From NCBI GenBank assembly GCA_027056215.1, contig JALULO010000191.1, positions 1 to 28,099 on the forward strand: 28,099 bases of DNA, given 5' to 3'. The notes beneath the pieces are model-generated. The model did no database searches. It saw only the letters and a list, made by a program, of their open reading frames with translations, and was not told the DNA's origin. A program made the translations under genes and the position numbers. Below, piece by piece: positions 15,584 to 23,685 of this stretch (positions are counted from its first letter, which is position 1; each line of letters begins with the position of its first letter). This DNA comes from Campylobacterales bacterium. GTDB taxonomy: Bacteria > Campylobacterota > Campylobacteria > Campylobacterales > QNZT01.

Positions 15584-16988
15584 GTCCCTTATGATTAATA
15601 CACTTTTAAATGACTTATTTACGGTACAACTTGAAACAATTATTTTATTTTTTCTTGCATTGGTTGCAATTGCCCATATGCTATCATCACGTAAAAAACC
15701 AAGAAGTATCATCGCTTGGATGTTGGTGATATTTGTTTTGCCTTATATCGGTATACCATTATATATCATATTTAGTGGTCGGAAAATAGAGAAATTTGTA
15801 TTACAAAAAGGGATGCTTTCTTTAAAAAGTCATTATACTGTTCCCCATTTTCACTCTCCTATCGCAACCTTCTTAGAATCACAAGCTATACCTGCTGTGA
15901 CAGGAAACAATAATGTTGCATTATGTCATGACGGTATTGAAGCGTATCGGTCTTTAAAGCTTTTATTACAAAATGCACAAAAGTCTATTTATATCTCTAC
16001 ATATATTTTTGGGGATGACATAGTAACACAAGAAATTGTGACCATATTAGTCCAAAAAGCACGAGAAGGAGTAGATGTTAAACTTTTGATAGATGCTCTT
16101 GGTTCTGCAAGATTAGAGTTGTTTCCTTCTGCTTTAAAAGTGTTGACAAATGCAGGTGGAGAGTATCATTTTTTTAACTCTTTTATGCATCGCCCTATGG
16201 ATTTTAAGATAAATTTACGTAATCATCGAAAAAGTATTATCATTGATTGTTGTAAAGTTATGAGTGGAGGTATGAATATTGCACAAGAATATATGTCTCC
16301 TACTGATCATGGTAACCTTTGGATGGATATTTCTTTTATTCTTGAAGGTGAAGCTGTGCAATATTATTTAGAAATTTTTTCATTTGATTGGCATTATACA
16401 ACGCAACAAACACTGGATGTGAAAGCAGATATCTCAAGTGATACAGTTGGTAAAAGTTTGGTTCAAGTTATTCCCTCTGGTCCAGATGTTAAGAGTGATG
16501 CACTGTATGAATCGTTATTATATGCACTTTTTTTAGCACAAAAGCGATTTTGGATTGTTACCCCTTATTTCGCACCTGACCAGAGCATGATGGATGCATT
16601 GATAGTCGCAAAACACAGGGGTGTTGATGTACGTATTATTGTGCCGGATATGTCAGATCATCTGATTTTAGATATAGCAAGAAATGGCTTTTTGCGGCAA
16701 TTGCAAGAAGAGGGTATTAAAATCATGTTTTATAAAGATAGAATGCTTCATGCAAAAGTGGTAGTGGTTGATGCGTTATTTGCTGTGATGGGATCAAGTA
16801 ATTTTGATGAACGTAGTTTCTTTTATAATTATGAGAGTGTTAGTTATTTTTATAGCAAAAAAGATATTCAAAATGTGACAGTTTGGATAGAAAAATTATT
16901 TTTAGATTGTTTTGAAGGATTGCACAAAAGTAGTAAAATACGTATTGTATTTGAAAATATTTTTATGATGCTTTCCCCTGCGATATAG
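15582..16988 (+). CDS. cls: Cardiolipin synthase (phospholipase D family)
   Basis: The 468-residue membrane protein has two N-terminal TM helices (about residues 17-33 and 43-65) joined by the SSRKKPRSIIAW stretch of the PLDc_N domain. Two PLD catalytic motifs follow: HRKSIIID (215-222) with GGMNIAQEY, and HAKVVVVD (390-397) with GSSNFDERS. It condenses phosphatidylglycerol to cardiolipin at the inner membrane. Neither candidate ATG (15582 or 15591) has a Shine-Dalgarno; the -10-like element overlapping the first makes the second, three codons later, the more likely start. It is followed by an EEP-family hydrolase, a pairing also found in E. coli (clsB/ybhO with ybhP). Confidence 0.92.
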   Translation: MSLMINTLLNDLFTVQLETIILFFLALVAIAHMLSSRKKPRSIIAWMLVIFVLPYIGIPLYIIFSGRKIEKFVLQKGMLSLKSHYTVPHFHSPIATFLESQAIPAVTGNNNVALCHDGIEAYRSLKLLLQNAQKSIYISTYIFGDDIVTQEIVTILVQKAREGVDVKLLIDALGSARLELFPSALKVLTNAGGEYHFFNSFMHRPMDFKINLRNHRKSIIIDCCKVMSGGMNIAQEYMSPTDHGNLWMDISFILEGEAVQYYLEIFSFDWHYTTQQTLDVKADISSDTVGKSLVQVIPSGPDVKSDALYESLLYALFLAQKRFWIVTPYFAPDQSMMDALIVAKHRGVDVRIIVPDMSDHLILDIARNGFLRQLQEEGIKIMFYKDRMLHAKVVVVDALFAVMGSSNFDERSFFYNYESVSYFYSKKDIQNVTVWIEKLFLDCFEGLHKSSKIRIVFENIFMMLSPAI

Positions 16989-17001
16989 GAGGTCGTAAAT
17001 C

Positions 17002-17772
17002 ATGTACAGAGAATATCTTCCATGGCATATAGAAGAGTCAGAACGTTGTGTTATGACAAAAAGTATAGAGTTTTCAAAGCCTTTAGCTGACACAATAAGA
17101 CTTTTAAATTGGAATGTTCATAAAAACAACCATGTACTTGCTTGGTTAGATGATTTTTCTTATTTACTTAATCATTATGATCCTTCTATTATCTTGTTTC
17201 AAGAGTATCAAAAGATGAATCATAGCAGCATCTTAGACAAAAGAGATGCCTATAGTTATGGATTTTTCCCAAATTTTATGTGGAAGCAGAATTTGTATGG
17301 GTTGATTAATGCTGCCAAAAGTAATATTTTAGAATATAACTCTTATACAACTGATGGTGTTGAGCCGATAATCAAAACACCTAAAGTGACACTCCAAACG
17401 AAATATGCACTAAGTAATGGTCATTTTCTAAGAGCTATCAATGTCCATATGATCAATTTTGTTAAGATAAAAAAATTTATGAAACAAATCGAACAAATAG
17501 AAGAGATATCTCTTTCTCATAACGATGCAATGATTTTATGTGGGGATTTTAATACATGGAATAAAAAACGTATGCATATAGTGGAAAAGTTGATAAAAAA
17601 TTGTGGTTTAACAGCTGTGGAATTTGATGATAATAAACATCAAAAGTCCCCTTTCCCTTTTCCTTTAGATCATATTTTCTACCGTGGATTAGAGTTTAGA
17701 ATATCTGAAGTTATACATCAAATCGAGACATCTGATCATAAGCCCATGATTATAGAGTTTTATACTAAATAA
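17002..17772 (+). CDS. Endonuclease/exonuclease/phosphatase (EEP) family protein
   Basis: The 256-residue protein shows the EEP motifs in order: NWNVHK (residues 35-40), FQEY (68-71), AINVHMINF, CGDFNTW, PLDHIFY and SDHKPMI at the C-terminus. These supply the Asn, Glu, Asp and His residues for metal-dependent phosphoester hydrolysis. The family includes DNases and also phospholipid phosphodiesterases, so the substrate is open. There is no signal peptide. A very strong Shine-Dalgarno (AGGAGGT, 16987-16993) overlaps the cls stop and fixes the start at 17002. The link with cls resembles the E. coli ybhP-clsB arrangement and suggests a lipid-related role (inference). Confidence 0.85.
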   Translation: MYREYLPWHIEESERCVMTKSIEFSKPLADTIRLLNWNVHKNNHVLAWLDDFSYLLNHYDPSIILFQEYQKMNHSSILDKRDAYSYGFFPNFMWKQNLYGLINAAKSNILEYNSYTTDGVEPIIKTPKVTLQTKYALSNGHFLRAINVHMINFVKIKKFMKQIEQIEEISLSHNDAMILCGDFNTWNKKRMHIVEKLIKNCGLTAVEFDDNKHQKSPFPFPLDHIFYRGLEFRISEVIHQIETSDHKPMIIEFYTK

Positions 17773-17812
17773 TTTTTTCAGTTAGTCGATCATATGAGTA
17801 ACTAAAAAAATT
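17771..17812 (+). promoter_or_regulatory. Long inverted repeat upstream of the HDOD gene
   Basis: Arms 17771-17787 and 17796-17812 match over 17 bp with two mismatches, around an 8-nt centre (GATCATAT). The T-run lies upstream and the A-run downstream, so it is not a standard terminator on either strand. It fills nearly the whole gap before the HDOD gene and could be an operator or a leader hairpin. Confidence 0.5.
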
Positions 17813-17830
17813 TAGATAAAGGGTGTAAAT

Positions 17831-18655
17831 ATGACAAAAGATTTGATTTTAGAAAAAGTAAAAGCATTCCCCCCTCTTGACGATACCGTAACAAAAGTTA
17901 TGGCGGTTTGCAATGATACAGAAAGTTCTGTAGGAGATCTGGCTAAAGTTGTCCAAAGTGATCCAATGACTACAACAAATATTCTTAAAGCTGCAAATAG
18001 TCCACTGTATGGTTTTAGTCGAGAAATTAGAAGTATTATGCAAGCTGTTTCTATATTTGGAATGGAAACAGTCAAAGGTTTTGCTTTTTCTTCCTTCTTA
18101 CAGAAAAAGCCTGATCTTGATTTGTCACCATATGGTATCGATGCTAGAGATTTTGCTGCTATATCTGAACAACAAAATGCTTTTGTAACAAAATGGTATA
18201 AAGGGCAGAGAGAAAAATTGGATATATTGATATTGCCTTCATTTTTGATGGAAATAGGAAAAATTGTTCTTTCAAGTATGGTGATAGAACATGGTAAAAA
18301 AGATGAATTTAAAGGACTGATTGAACAAGTAGAGTCAGTAAAAGATATTAAGGCATTAGAAGAGAAAGTTTTTGGGATTACAAATGAAGAAGTAACGGCT
18401 ATACTTTTGCAAGAGTGGAATTTTGATTCACATATGTATAATGCAATTAAATATTTACATAATCCTGAAGATGCAGAAGATATAGTGAAAGAATATGCAC
18501 AAATATTGCAGGTTGTAAAAACTATTATTTCTACGCAATCAGTTGATTTTGAAACGAGTATGCGTGATGCTTTGGAACTTGTTGATGCTTATGGTTTAAA
18601 TAGACAAAGTTTTGTTGAAGTTGTGAAGGAACATTTTCAGTTAGAAACTGTATAA
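17831..18655 (+). CDS. HDOD-domain signalling protein
   Basis: The 274-residue soluble protein has an HDOD domain over about residues 10-215. The opening FPPLDDTVTKVMAVCND, the block VVQSDPMTTTNILKAANSPLYG (about 39-60) and IMQAVSIFGMETVKGFAF (74-91) are typical. HDOD domains are related to HD phosphohydrolases but lack the complete metal site and act in signalling and stress control. No output domain is fused. A Shine-Dalgarno-like AAAGGGTGT lies 6 nt before the ATG. The gene is followed by a strong intrinsic terminator, and the long inverted repeat before it may control it. Its pathway cannot be told from the context. Confidence 0.88.
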   Translation: MTKDLILEKVKAFPPLDDTVTKVMAVCNDTESSVGDLAKVVQSDPMTTTNILKAANSPLYGFSREIRSIMQAVSIFGMETVKGFAFSSFLQKKPDLDLSPYGIDARDFAAISEQQNAFVTKWYKGQREKLDILILPSFLMEIGKIVLSSMVIEHGKKDEFKGLIEQVESVKDIKALEEKVFGITNEEVTAILLQEWNFDSHMYNAIKYLHNPEDAEDIVKEYAQILQVVKTIISTQSVDFETSMRDALELVDAYGLNRQSFVEVVKEHFQLETV

Positions 18656-18674
18656 TACAGGGAAATCTTTTTTT

Positions 18675-18711
18675 ACCCAAATTCTTTTATAGAATTTGGG
18701 TCTTTCTTTTT
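18675..18711 (+). terminator. Intrinsic terminator after the HDOD gene
   Basis: A perfect 11-bp stem (ACCCAAATTCT, 18675-18685, with AGAATTTGGGT, 18691-18701) and a 5-nt loop are followed by TCTTTCTTTTT. It starts 20 nt after the HDOD stop. Confidence 0.85.
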
Positions 18712-18788
18712 AGCTTTTAAAACTTTAATTCTTTCATTTCCCCTTTCTACCTAGCTCCCTTACTTTATTTGATAATAAAATTATATTT

Positions 18789-18797
18789 TGTTATACT
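18789..18797 (+). promoter_or_regulatory. Extended -10 promoter of the PLP-enzyme gene
   Basis: TGTTATACT is an extended -10 element just after the HDOD terminator region. The predicted start is about 18804, with a leader of about 26 nt carrying the Shine-Dalgarno AAAGGA (18820-18825). Confidence 0.6.
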
Positions 18798-18829
18798 TCT
18801 TTTTTATTTGGATCGCTAGAAAGGAAAAA

Positions 18830-20089
18830 ATGAAAATGAAAATGAAAAAAAATTTTGATTATTTTGATACATTGTTACCCCAAAGTGTTGGATCTAAAAC
18901 AGGTGCAATAGCACCAGATATTATACCTTCTGCTGCTTTTGGATATGCAAATGCACAAGAAGCAGAAGGTATTTTTAGTGGTGAAATACAAAAGCCACTT
19001 TATGCCAGGATGGGAAATCCCACTAATGCACAGCTTGAATCTGTTATGAGCAGGATTGATGGAGGTATAAGTGCAATAGCAACTGCATCGGGAATGGGAG
19101 CGATTTCGATGGTCTTAACTGCACTTTTAAAATCTGGTGATGAGGTATTGTGCATAGGTGGTTTTTTTGGTGGTACATATGCTTTAATGCATGAAACTAT
19201 GCCAAGATTTGGTGTTCAAGCTACTTTTTGTGACGTGGACGATTTTGGAAGTATTGAAAAAAAACTCCAAACTGGTGTAGCCATAGTGATGGTTGAAAGT
19301 ATTGGTAATCCCAATCTTAAACTTCCTGATTTACAAAAAATTTCTGATTTATGTCATCAGTATCAAACAATTTTGATTGTAGATAATACAGCGACACCTT
19401 TGGTGATTCAGCCGTTACAGATCGGTGCAGATATTGTGATTTATTCTACAACAAAAAATATTTGCGGACATAGTGCAGCATTAGGTGGTGTAGCAATTCT
19501 TCGTGAAGTGAAAAATGGTGGTAAGCTATATCAAGAAAAATATTTACATTTAGAAAAACTGATACAAAAAGCAGGCAAGAATGCTTTTCTTGTGATTTGT
19601 AAAAAAAGAGCAATGCGGGATTATGGTATGAGTGCTAATGCATTTGGCTCATTTTTAACATTGCTAGGTATTGAAACACTCTCGTTGCGGATGCAAAGAG
19701 TCAAGCAAAATGTTGAAATAGTTGCAAAACTTTTAGAGGCTGGATTAGCATCTGGTATCGTGCGGCATCCTTCATTGTCTTTTCATGAGCATAATCAGCG
19801 TTATCGTGAATCTTATCCTATGGGTTGTGGTTCTTTGATGAGTTTAGAGTTAGGGGATAAAAAGCGTGCTTTTAAATTGCTTAATGCTTCTAAATTACTA
19901 ACGCAAACAGCTAACATTGGAGATAATAGATCATTGGCTTTACATATGAAAAGTACAATTTATCGTGATTTTGATGAAAAATCCCTTGGTATATTAGGGA
20001 TAACAGACGGTTTGATTCGTCTTTCTATCGGACTTGAAAATCCAGAAGATATCGCACAAGATATCATAGAGGCTTTTCAAAAAATATAA
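18830..20089 (+). CDS. Cys/Met-metabolism PLP-dependent enzyme (trans-sulfuration family)
   Basis: The 419-residue fold-type I PLP enzyme shows YARMGNPT (58-65; Tyr58 and Arg60 contact the phosphate), ASGMGAIS (86-93), VDNTATP (184-190, Asp185) and STTKNICGH (206-214, PLP lysine K209), plus RLSIGLEN near the end. The family includes O-acetylhomoserine sulfhydrylase, cystathionine synthase and lyase, and methionine gamma-lyase; general likeness is to O-acetylhomoserine sulfhydrylases. The active-site Tyr of the usual LYGGT is Phe here (Phe113 in GFFGGT), so the exact reaction is uncertain. The start at 18830 is chosen for its Shine-Dalgarno; later in-frame ATGs (18836, 18842) are possible. An upstream TTG at 18788 would lie inside the promoter. 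Confidence 0.88.
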   Translation: MKMKMKKNFDYFDTLLPQSVGSKTGAIAPDIIPSAAFGYANAQEAEGIFSGEIQKPLYARMGNPTNAQLESVMSRIDGGISAIATASGMGAISMVLTALLKSGDEVLCIGGFFGGTYALMHETMPRFGVQATFCDVDDFGSIEKKLQTGVAIVMVESIGNPNLKLPDLQKISDLCHQYQTILIVDNTATPLVIQPLQIGADIVIYSTTKNICGHSAALGGVAILREVKNGGKLYQEKYLHLEKLIQKAGKNAFLVICKKRAMRDYGMSANAFGSFLTLLGIETLSLRMQRVKQNVEIVAKLLEAGLASGIVRHPSLSFHEHNQRYRESYPMGCGSLMSLELGDKKRAFKLLNASKLLTQTANIGDNRSLALHMKSTIYRDFDEKSLGILGITDGLIRLSIGLENPEDIAQDIIEAFQKI

Positions 20090-20098
20090 TAATTTGGC

Positions 20099-20104
20099 TA
20101 TGAT
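20099..20104 (+). promoter_or_regulatory. -10-like element exactly 7 nt before the NFACT ATG
   Basis: TATGAT ends at 20104. With normal spacing the transcription start would be 20111, the A of the ATG. No Shine-Dalgarno is present in the 21-nt gap, which fits a leaderless message or coupling to the upstream gene. Confidence 0.4.
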
Positions 20105-20110
20105 ACTTTT

Positions 20111-21442
20111 ATGAAAAGAACACATTTAGTACAAGTAGCCAAATACCTAAGTCAGTATCGTAAAATAAATATTATCGAACGTGTTGAAGATACGATTATT
20201 AAAATCATTTTTGATAAAGATGAGGCTTATTACTTTGATATGAAACGTGGGGATGCGTATATCTTTCAAAAACAAAGTTATAAAAAAGTACGTAACTACA
20301 ATGCTCCTTTTGATGTTGTGCTTAAAAAACGTTTTATCAATGCAAAAATAGAAAATATCGAAGTGATGGATGGCAATCGTATACTTCGTATGTATGTAAA
20401 CTCCTCTTCTCAGTATAAATCACAAAAGAGTATTTTACAGTTTGAATTTACGGGGAGAAATACCAATATTATTATTCTTGATGAAGATGAAATCATTTTA
20501 GAAGCTTATCGGCACATAGATAGTCATACATCTTATCGTGAAGTCAAAGTAGGTGTAAAGTTATTGCCACTGCCTCCTAGAGATTTTCCGCTTGAAAATG
20601 ATCCTATATTTGATCTATCGAAGTTTTTAAAACAAGAGTATATACGCAGAGAAAAAGTAAAACTTGATGCCTTAAAAAAGAGTAAAGAGCAGATCGTTTT
20701 AAAACGTTTGAAAAAACTGCACAAGATTTATGATACGCTGGAAGATGAAGAGGTTTTGATGCAAAAAAGTGAAGCTTTGATATATGATGGAAATTTACTT
20801 CTTTCTCATTTACACTTAATGAAAAACTATCAAAAAGAGATCACTGTAGAGGATTATGAGGGTAAAGAGCGTACGATTAGATTGCCTGAGAAGATGAGAA
20901 CTCCCGCTGAAGCTGCAAATAATTTTTTTAAACGTGCTAAAAAACTTAAACAAAAAGCCAAGTTTACCTATATCGAAAAAGAAAATTTGCTGTCAAAAAT
21001 AAATTTCTTGGAAAATTTGAAACTTGCTATCTCAACAACGAATTCTATAGATGAACTAAGCTTATATTTACCCAAACAGCCAAAAATACATAAAAAACGT
21101 GTAAAAGTTGATGCGAACATAGAAACTTTTTTTATAGAAGGTTATAAAATCAGACTGGGAAAAAATGAGAAAGGTAACATTTCACTGTTAAAATCTGCAA
21201 AAATGAGTGACATATGGATGCATCTCAAAGACATGCCTTCAACTCATGTTATAATAACCAATGAAAAAAAGTTACCTCCTTTCTCTGTGCTGGAATTTGG
21301 AGCAAAACTTTGTGTACAGTTTAGTGCCGTGGCAAGTGGAGCATATTTGGTAGATTTTACGCAAAGACGTAATGTTAAAATGCGTGATGGTGCAAATGTA
21401 AACTATGTCAATTATGACACGATAAAGGTATCAAAGGAGTAA
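20111..21442 (+). CDS. NFACT-family protein (RqcH/FbpA-like)
   Basis: The 443-residue protein has a shortened NFACT-N domain (residues 1-155; EFTGRNTNIIILDEDE at 112-127), a helical coiled-coil middle (about 165-300, rich in Lys/Glu) and a C-terminal NFACT-R domain (about 333-440; SDIWMHLKDMPSTHVII). RqcH binds 50S subunits carrying stalled peptidyl-tRNA and directs alanine tailing. It is shorter than Bacillus RqcH (about 570 residues), as is usual in Campylobacterota, where homologues are often called fibronectin-binding proteins. The tRNA-contact DR motif is replaced by DGNR (87-90). It is 3 nt upstream of a small acidic gene and heads the cdsA-dxr group. Confidence 0.85.
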   Translation: MKRTHLVQVAKYLSQYRKINIIERVEDTIIKIIFDKDEAYYFDMKRGDAYIFQKQSYKKVRNYNAPFDVVLKKRFINAKIENIEVMDGNRILRMYVNSSSQYKSQKSILQFEFTGRNTNIIILDEDEIILEAYRHIDSHTSYREVKVGVKLLPLPPRDFPLENDPIFDLSKFLKQEYIRREKVKLDALKKSKEQIVLKRLKKLHKIYDTLEDEEVLMQKSEALIYDGNLLLSHLHLMKNYQKEITVEDYEGKERTIRLPEKMRTPAEAANNFFKRAKKLKQKAKFTYIEKENLLSKINFLENLKLAISTTNSIDELSLYLPKQPKIHKKRVKVDANIETFFIEGYKIRLGKNEKGNISLLKSAKMSDIWMHLKDMPSTHVIITNEKKLPPFSVLEFGAKLCVQFSAVASGAYLVDFTQRRNVKMRDGANVNYVNYDTIKVSKE

Positions 21443-21445
21443 TCA

Positions 21446-21781
21446 ATGCCTATAACACCGCTTGATGCTATCACTTATGCCAACCAAAATATGCAAGTTG
21501 CAGCTTCTAAACAGACTGATTATCGCGGACGTATTGATTTTCAAAATATCATAGCCGCAGCACGTATCAATGAAAAACCAAATGCTGTTGCTGATGTGGA
21601 GGATTTACTTGAAAGTGTGGAAGTTGATCCTGATAAAGAACACCATCGTGAAACCACAGAGGAGCAAACAGGTGAAAAAGCTGAGGAAACACTCAGAAAG
21701 TATAAAAATATGCAAAAAAAAGTTTCTGAAGATGAACTGTTTGAAAGCCTACCTTATCATATCTTAGATATTCGGGTTTAA
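21446..21781 (+). CDS. Small acidic hypothetical protein
   Basis: I do not recognise a named family for this 111-residue product. It has a conserved-looking N-terminus (MPITPLDAITYANQNMQVAA), then a hydrophilic section rich in Glu, Asp and Lys (about residues 48-95), and a final ESLPYHILDIRV. It has no signal peptide or TM helix and is probably cytoplasmic and partly disordered. A strong Shine-Dalgarno (AAAGGAG) overlaps the NFACT stop and the gap is 3 nt, so the gene is real and coupled to NFACT. The role is unknown. Confidence 0.75.
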   Translation: MPITPLDAITYANQNMQVAASKQTDYRGRIDFQNIIAAARINEKPNAVADVEDLLESVEVDPDKEHHRETTEEQTGEKAEETLRKYKNMQKKVSEDELFESLPYHILDIRV

Positions 21782-21817
21782 TTTAAATAGCCATTTACTT
21801 GTTAAGTACCAATAAAG

Positions 21818-21823
21818 TATCAT
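21818..21823 (+). promoter_or_regulatory. Possible -10 box for cdsA-dxr
   Basis: TATCAT in the 69-nt gap before cdsA would start transcription near 21830, upstream of a short AGG ribosome-binding site. No TGn extension or -35 box is visible, so read-through from the NFACT operon is equally possible. Confidence 0.3.
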
Positions 21824-21850
21824 GTGCTCATCATAAAAATAGGTTAAGAT

Positions 21851-22621
21851 ATGGGAAAAATTGAACAAATAATGCAAAATATTGATAAAGAAAGATTTAT
21901 AACAGGTGGTGTTTTAGTAGCCGTTATATTTTTAATTGGTTGGTTAGATAGCTATATATTGACATGGATATTTTTAGGTGTAGCATTTCTCTTTTCATTT
22001 TATGAGGCGATGAAATTGTTTGGGATACAGGGCAACGCGTTTTATGGATATGCTGCACTTCTTTGGTTGATTTCATTTTTCTATAGCAATCCGGATGATT
22101 TACTTTTTTTGGTTTTGATTGTTTTTGCATCATGGATGGTGTACAAAGGTGATGTAGATTTTAAAAAATTATACGTATTTTTGTATCCTACGGCTTCTTT
22201 TCTCTTTTTACTTGCCTTGTATAAAGGCTTTGGTATGGATGCTTTGATTTGGTTAGTGATCATTGTAGCATTGACAGATACTGGAGCATATTTTACAGGA
22301 AGGGCGATCGGAAAGACACCTTTTTGTCCTGTGTCACCTAAAAAGACGTGGGAAGGGGTTTTTGGCGGTGTTTTAGTTGCTACAATCGCCGGTGCATTTT
22401 ATGGTCAGGCATTTGTTTCTCCTTTGTTGGCTGTTATTATATCTTTTATTGTTTCATTCGTTTCAGTTTTTGGTGATTTGTTTGAAAGTTATCTCAAACG
22501 CCATGCTGGTGTGAAAGATAGTGGCAATGTTTTACCCGGTCATGGAGGTGTTTTAGATCGTGTTGACGGATATCTTTTTGCTGGTATTTTTATGGTAATA
22601 CTTCTTAGAGGTTTAGCTTGA
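21851..22621 (+). CDS. cdsA: Phosphatidate cytidylyltransferase
   Basis: The 256-residue protein has about seven TM helices. It carries SPKKTWEGVFGG (162-173) and the full CdsA signature at residues 213-237 (SYLKRHAGVKDSG, then LPGHGGVLDR). It makes CDP-diacylglycerol from phosphatidic acid and CTP, the entry point for all phospholipid head groups and ultimately for the cardiolipin synthase encoded about 5 kb upstream. The stop codon overlaps the dxr start (TTGA, 22618-22621). The cdsA-dxr neighbourhood is also found in other proteobacteria. Confidence 0.95.
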   Translation: MGKIEQIMQNIDKERFITGGVLVAVIFLIGWLDSYILTWIFLGVAFLFSFYEAMKLFGIQGNAFYGYAALLWLISFFYSNPDDLLFLVLIVFASWMVYKGDVDFKKLYVFLYPTASFLFLLALYKGFGMDALIWLVIIVALTDTGAYFTGRAIGKTPFCPVSPKKTWEGVFGGVLVATIAGAFYGQAFVSPLLAVIISFIVSFVSVFGDLFESYLKRHAGVKDSGNVLPGHGGVLDRVDGYLFAGIFMVILLRGLA

Positions 22622-23685
22622 TTATTCTTGGAAGCACCGGTTCTATCGGTGTAAATGCACTGAATATCGCACGAAGGTTTGATCTTCATGTGGATGTATT
22701 GGTAGCAGGCAATAGTATCGATCTTTTAAATGAACAGATCGCAGAGTTTCAACCCTCTTACGTAGCGATAGCAAATAAGGAAATGGTACATAAAGTAAAT
22801 CATAATCATGTCTATGCCCAAGAAGAGGGAATCCTTGAAGTTATAGGACTCAGTCAAAGTGATTTGGTAGTGAATTCGCTAGTAGGTTTTGCTGGTTTAA
22901 AACCGACTATTGAAGCGATTAGACTTGGTAAGCGTGTAGCTTTGGCAAATAAAGAGAGTTTGGTTGTTGGTGGAAAGTTTATCAATATGGATAAAATCAC
23001 ACCTATTGATAGTGAGCATTTTGGATTATGGTATCTTCTTGGCGGTCGCTCCATTGATAAAATGATTATTACAGCAAGCGGAGGTTCTTTTAGAGATACT
23101 CCTTTAGAAGTACTGCAACACGCTACTGTAGAAGAAGCGCTCAATCATCCAAACTGGTCTATGGGGCGAAAAATAACCATAGACAGTGCAACGATGACCA
23201 ATAAACTTTTTGAACTTTTAGAGGCTAAGTGGCTGTTTGATATAGAGCGTCTTGATGCCATTATCGAAACAAAATCGATTATTCATGCGATGATTGATTT
23301 TAAAGATGGGAGTACAACGGCACATATCGCAAATGCTGATATGAAATTACCGATTGCTTATGCTATTTTGGGTAGGGTTGAAGAGCAGATCCTTCCTTCT
23401 GTAGATTTACTGGAAGTTGGTAGTTTGGCGTTTCGAAAAATTGAATCGAGTCGTTATCCTATCTGGGAAATTAAAGAAGATATTTTAAAAAATCCGCATA
23501 GAGGTGTTGTGATTAATGCCGCAAATGAAGTTGCGATTGAGCAGTTCTTTGAAGGGGAAATAGGGTTTATGGATATTTCAAAACAATCGATAAAAGCATA
23601 TCAAAAATTTGAAAATATCAATCCCCAAAGTTTAGAGGAAATTTACGAGATAGATAGCGAGGTAAGAAGCTTTACAAAAAGTTAG
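22618..23685 (+). CDS. dxr: 1-deoxy-D-xylulose 5-phosphate reductoisomerase
   Basis: The 355-residue enzyme begins with the NADPH-binding GSTGSIG (residues 5-11) and has NKESLVVGG (111-119), the metal-binding DSEH (131-134), ATMTNKLFELLEA (191-203), IIHAMIDFKDGS and INAANEVA. It makes methylerythritol phosphate from DXP, the committed step of non-mevalonate isoprenoid synthesis. The start is TTG (22618-22620) within the TTGA overlap with cdsA, supported by AGAGG upstream and by the dinucleotide motif beginning four residues in. The stop codon lies in the left arm of a perfect hairpin (23681-23705). Confidence 0.95.
   Translation: MIILGSTGSIGVNALNIARRFDLHVDVLVAGNSIDLLNEQIAEFQPSYVAIANKEMVHKVNHNHVYAQEEGILEVIGLSQSDLVVNSLVGFAGLKPTIEAIRLGKRVALANKESLVVGGKFINMDKITPIDSEHFGLWYLLGGRSIDKMIITASGGSFRDTPLEVLQHATVEEALNHPNWSMGRKITIDSATMTNKLFELLEAKWLFDIERLDAIIETKSIIHAMIDFKDGSTTAHIANADMKLPIAYAILGRVEEQILPSVDLLEVGSLAFRKIESSRYPIWEIKEDILKNPHRGVVINAANEVAIEQFFEGEIGFMDISKQSIKAYQKFENINPQSLEEIYEIDSEVRSFTKS

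Noticed and set aside
17771..17812. Reading the inverted repeat as a bidirectional terminator
   Set aside because: On both strands the U-run would precede the hairpin and an A-run would follow, the reverse of an intrinsic terminator.
18788..18829. TTG start giving the PLP enzyme 14 extra residues
   Set aside because: It overlaps the extended -10 promoter; the Shine-Dalgarno AAAGGA serves the ATG at 18830.
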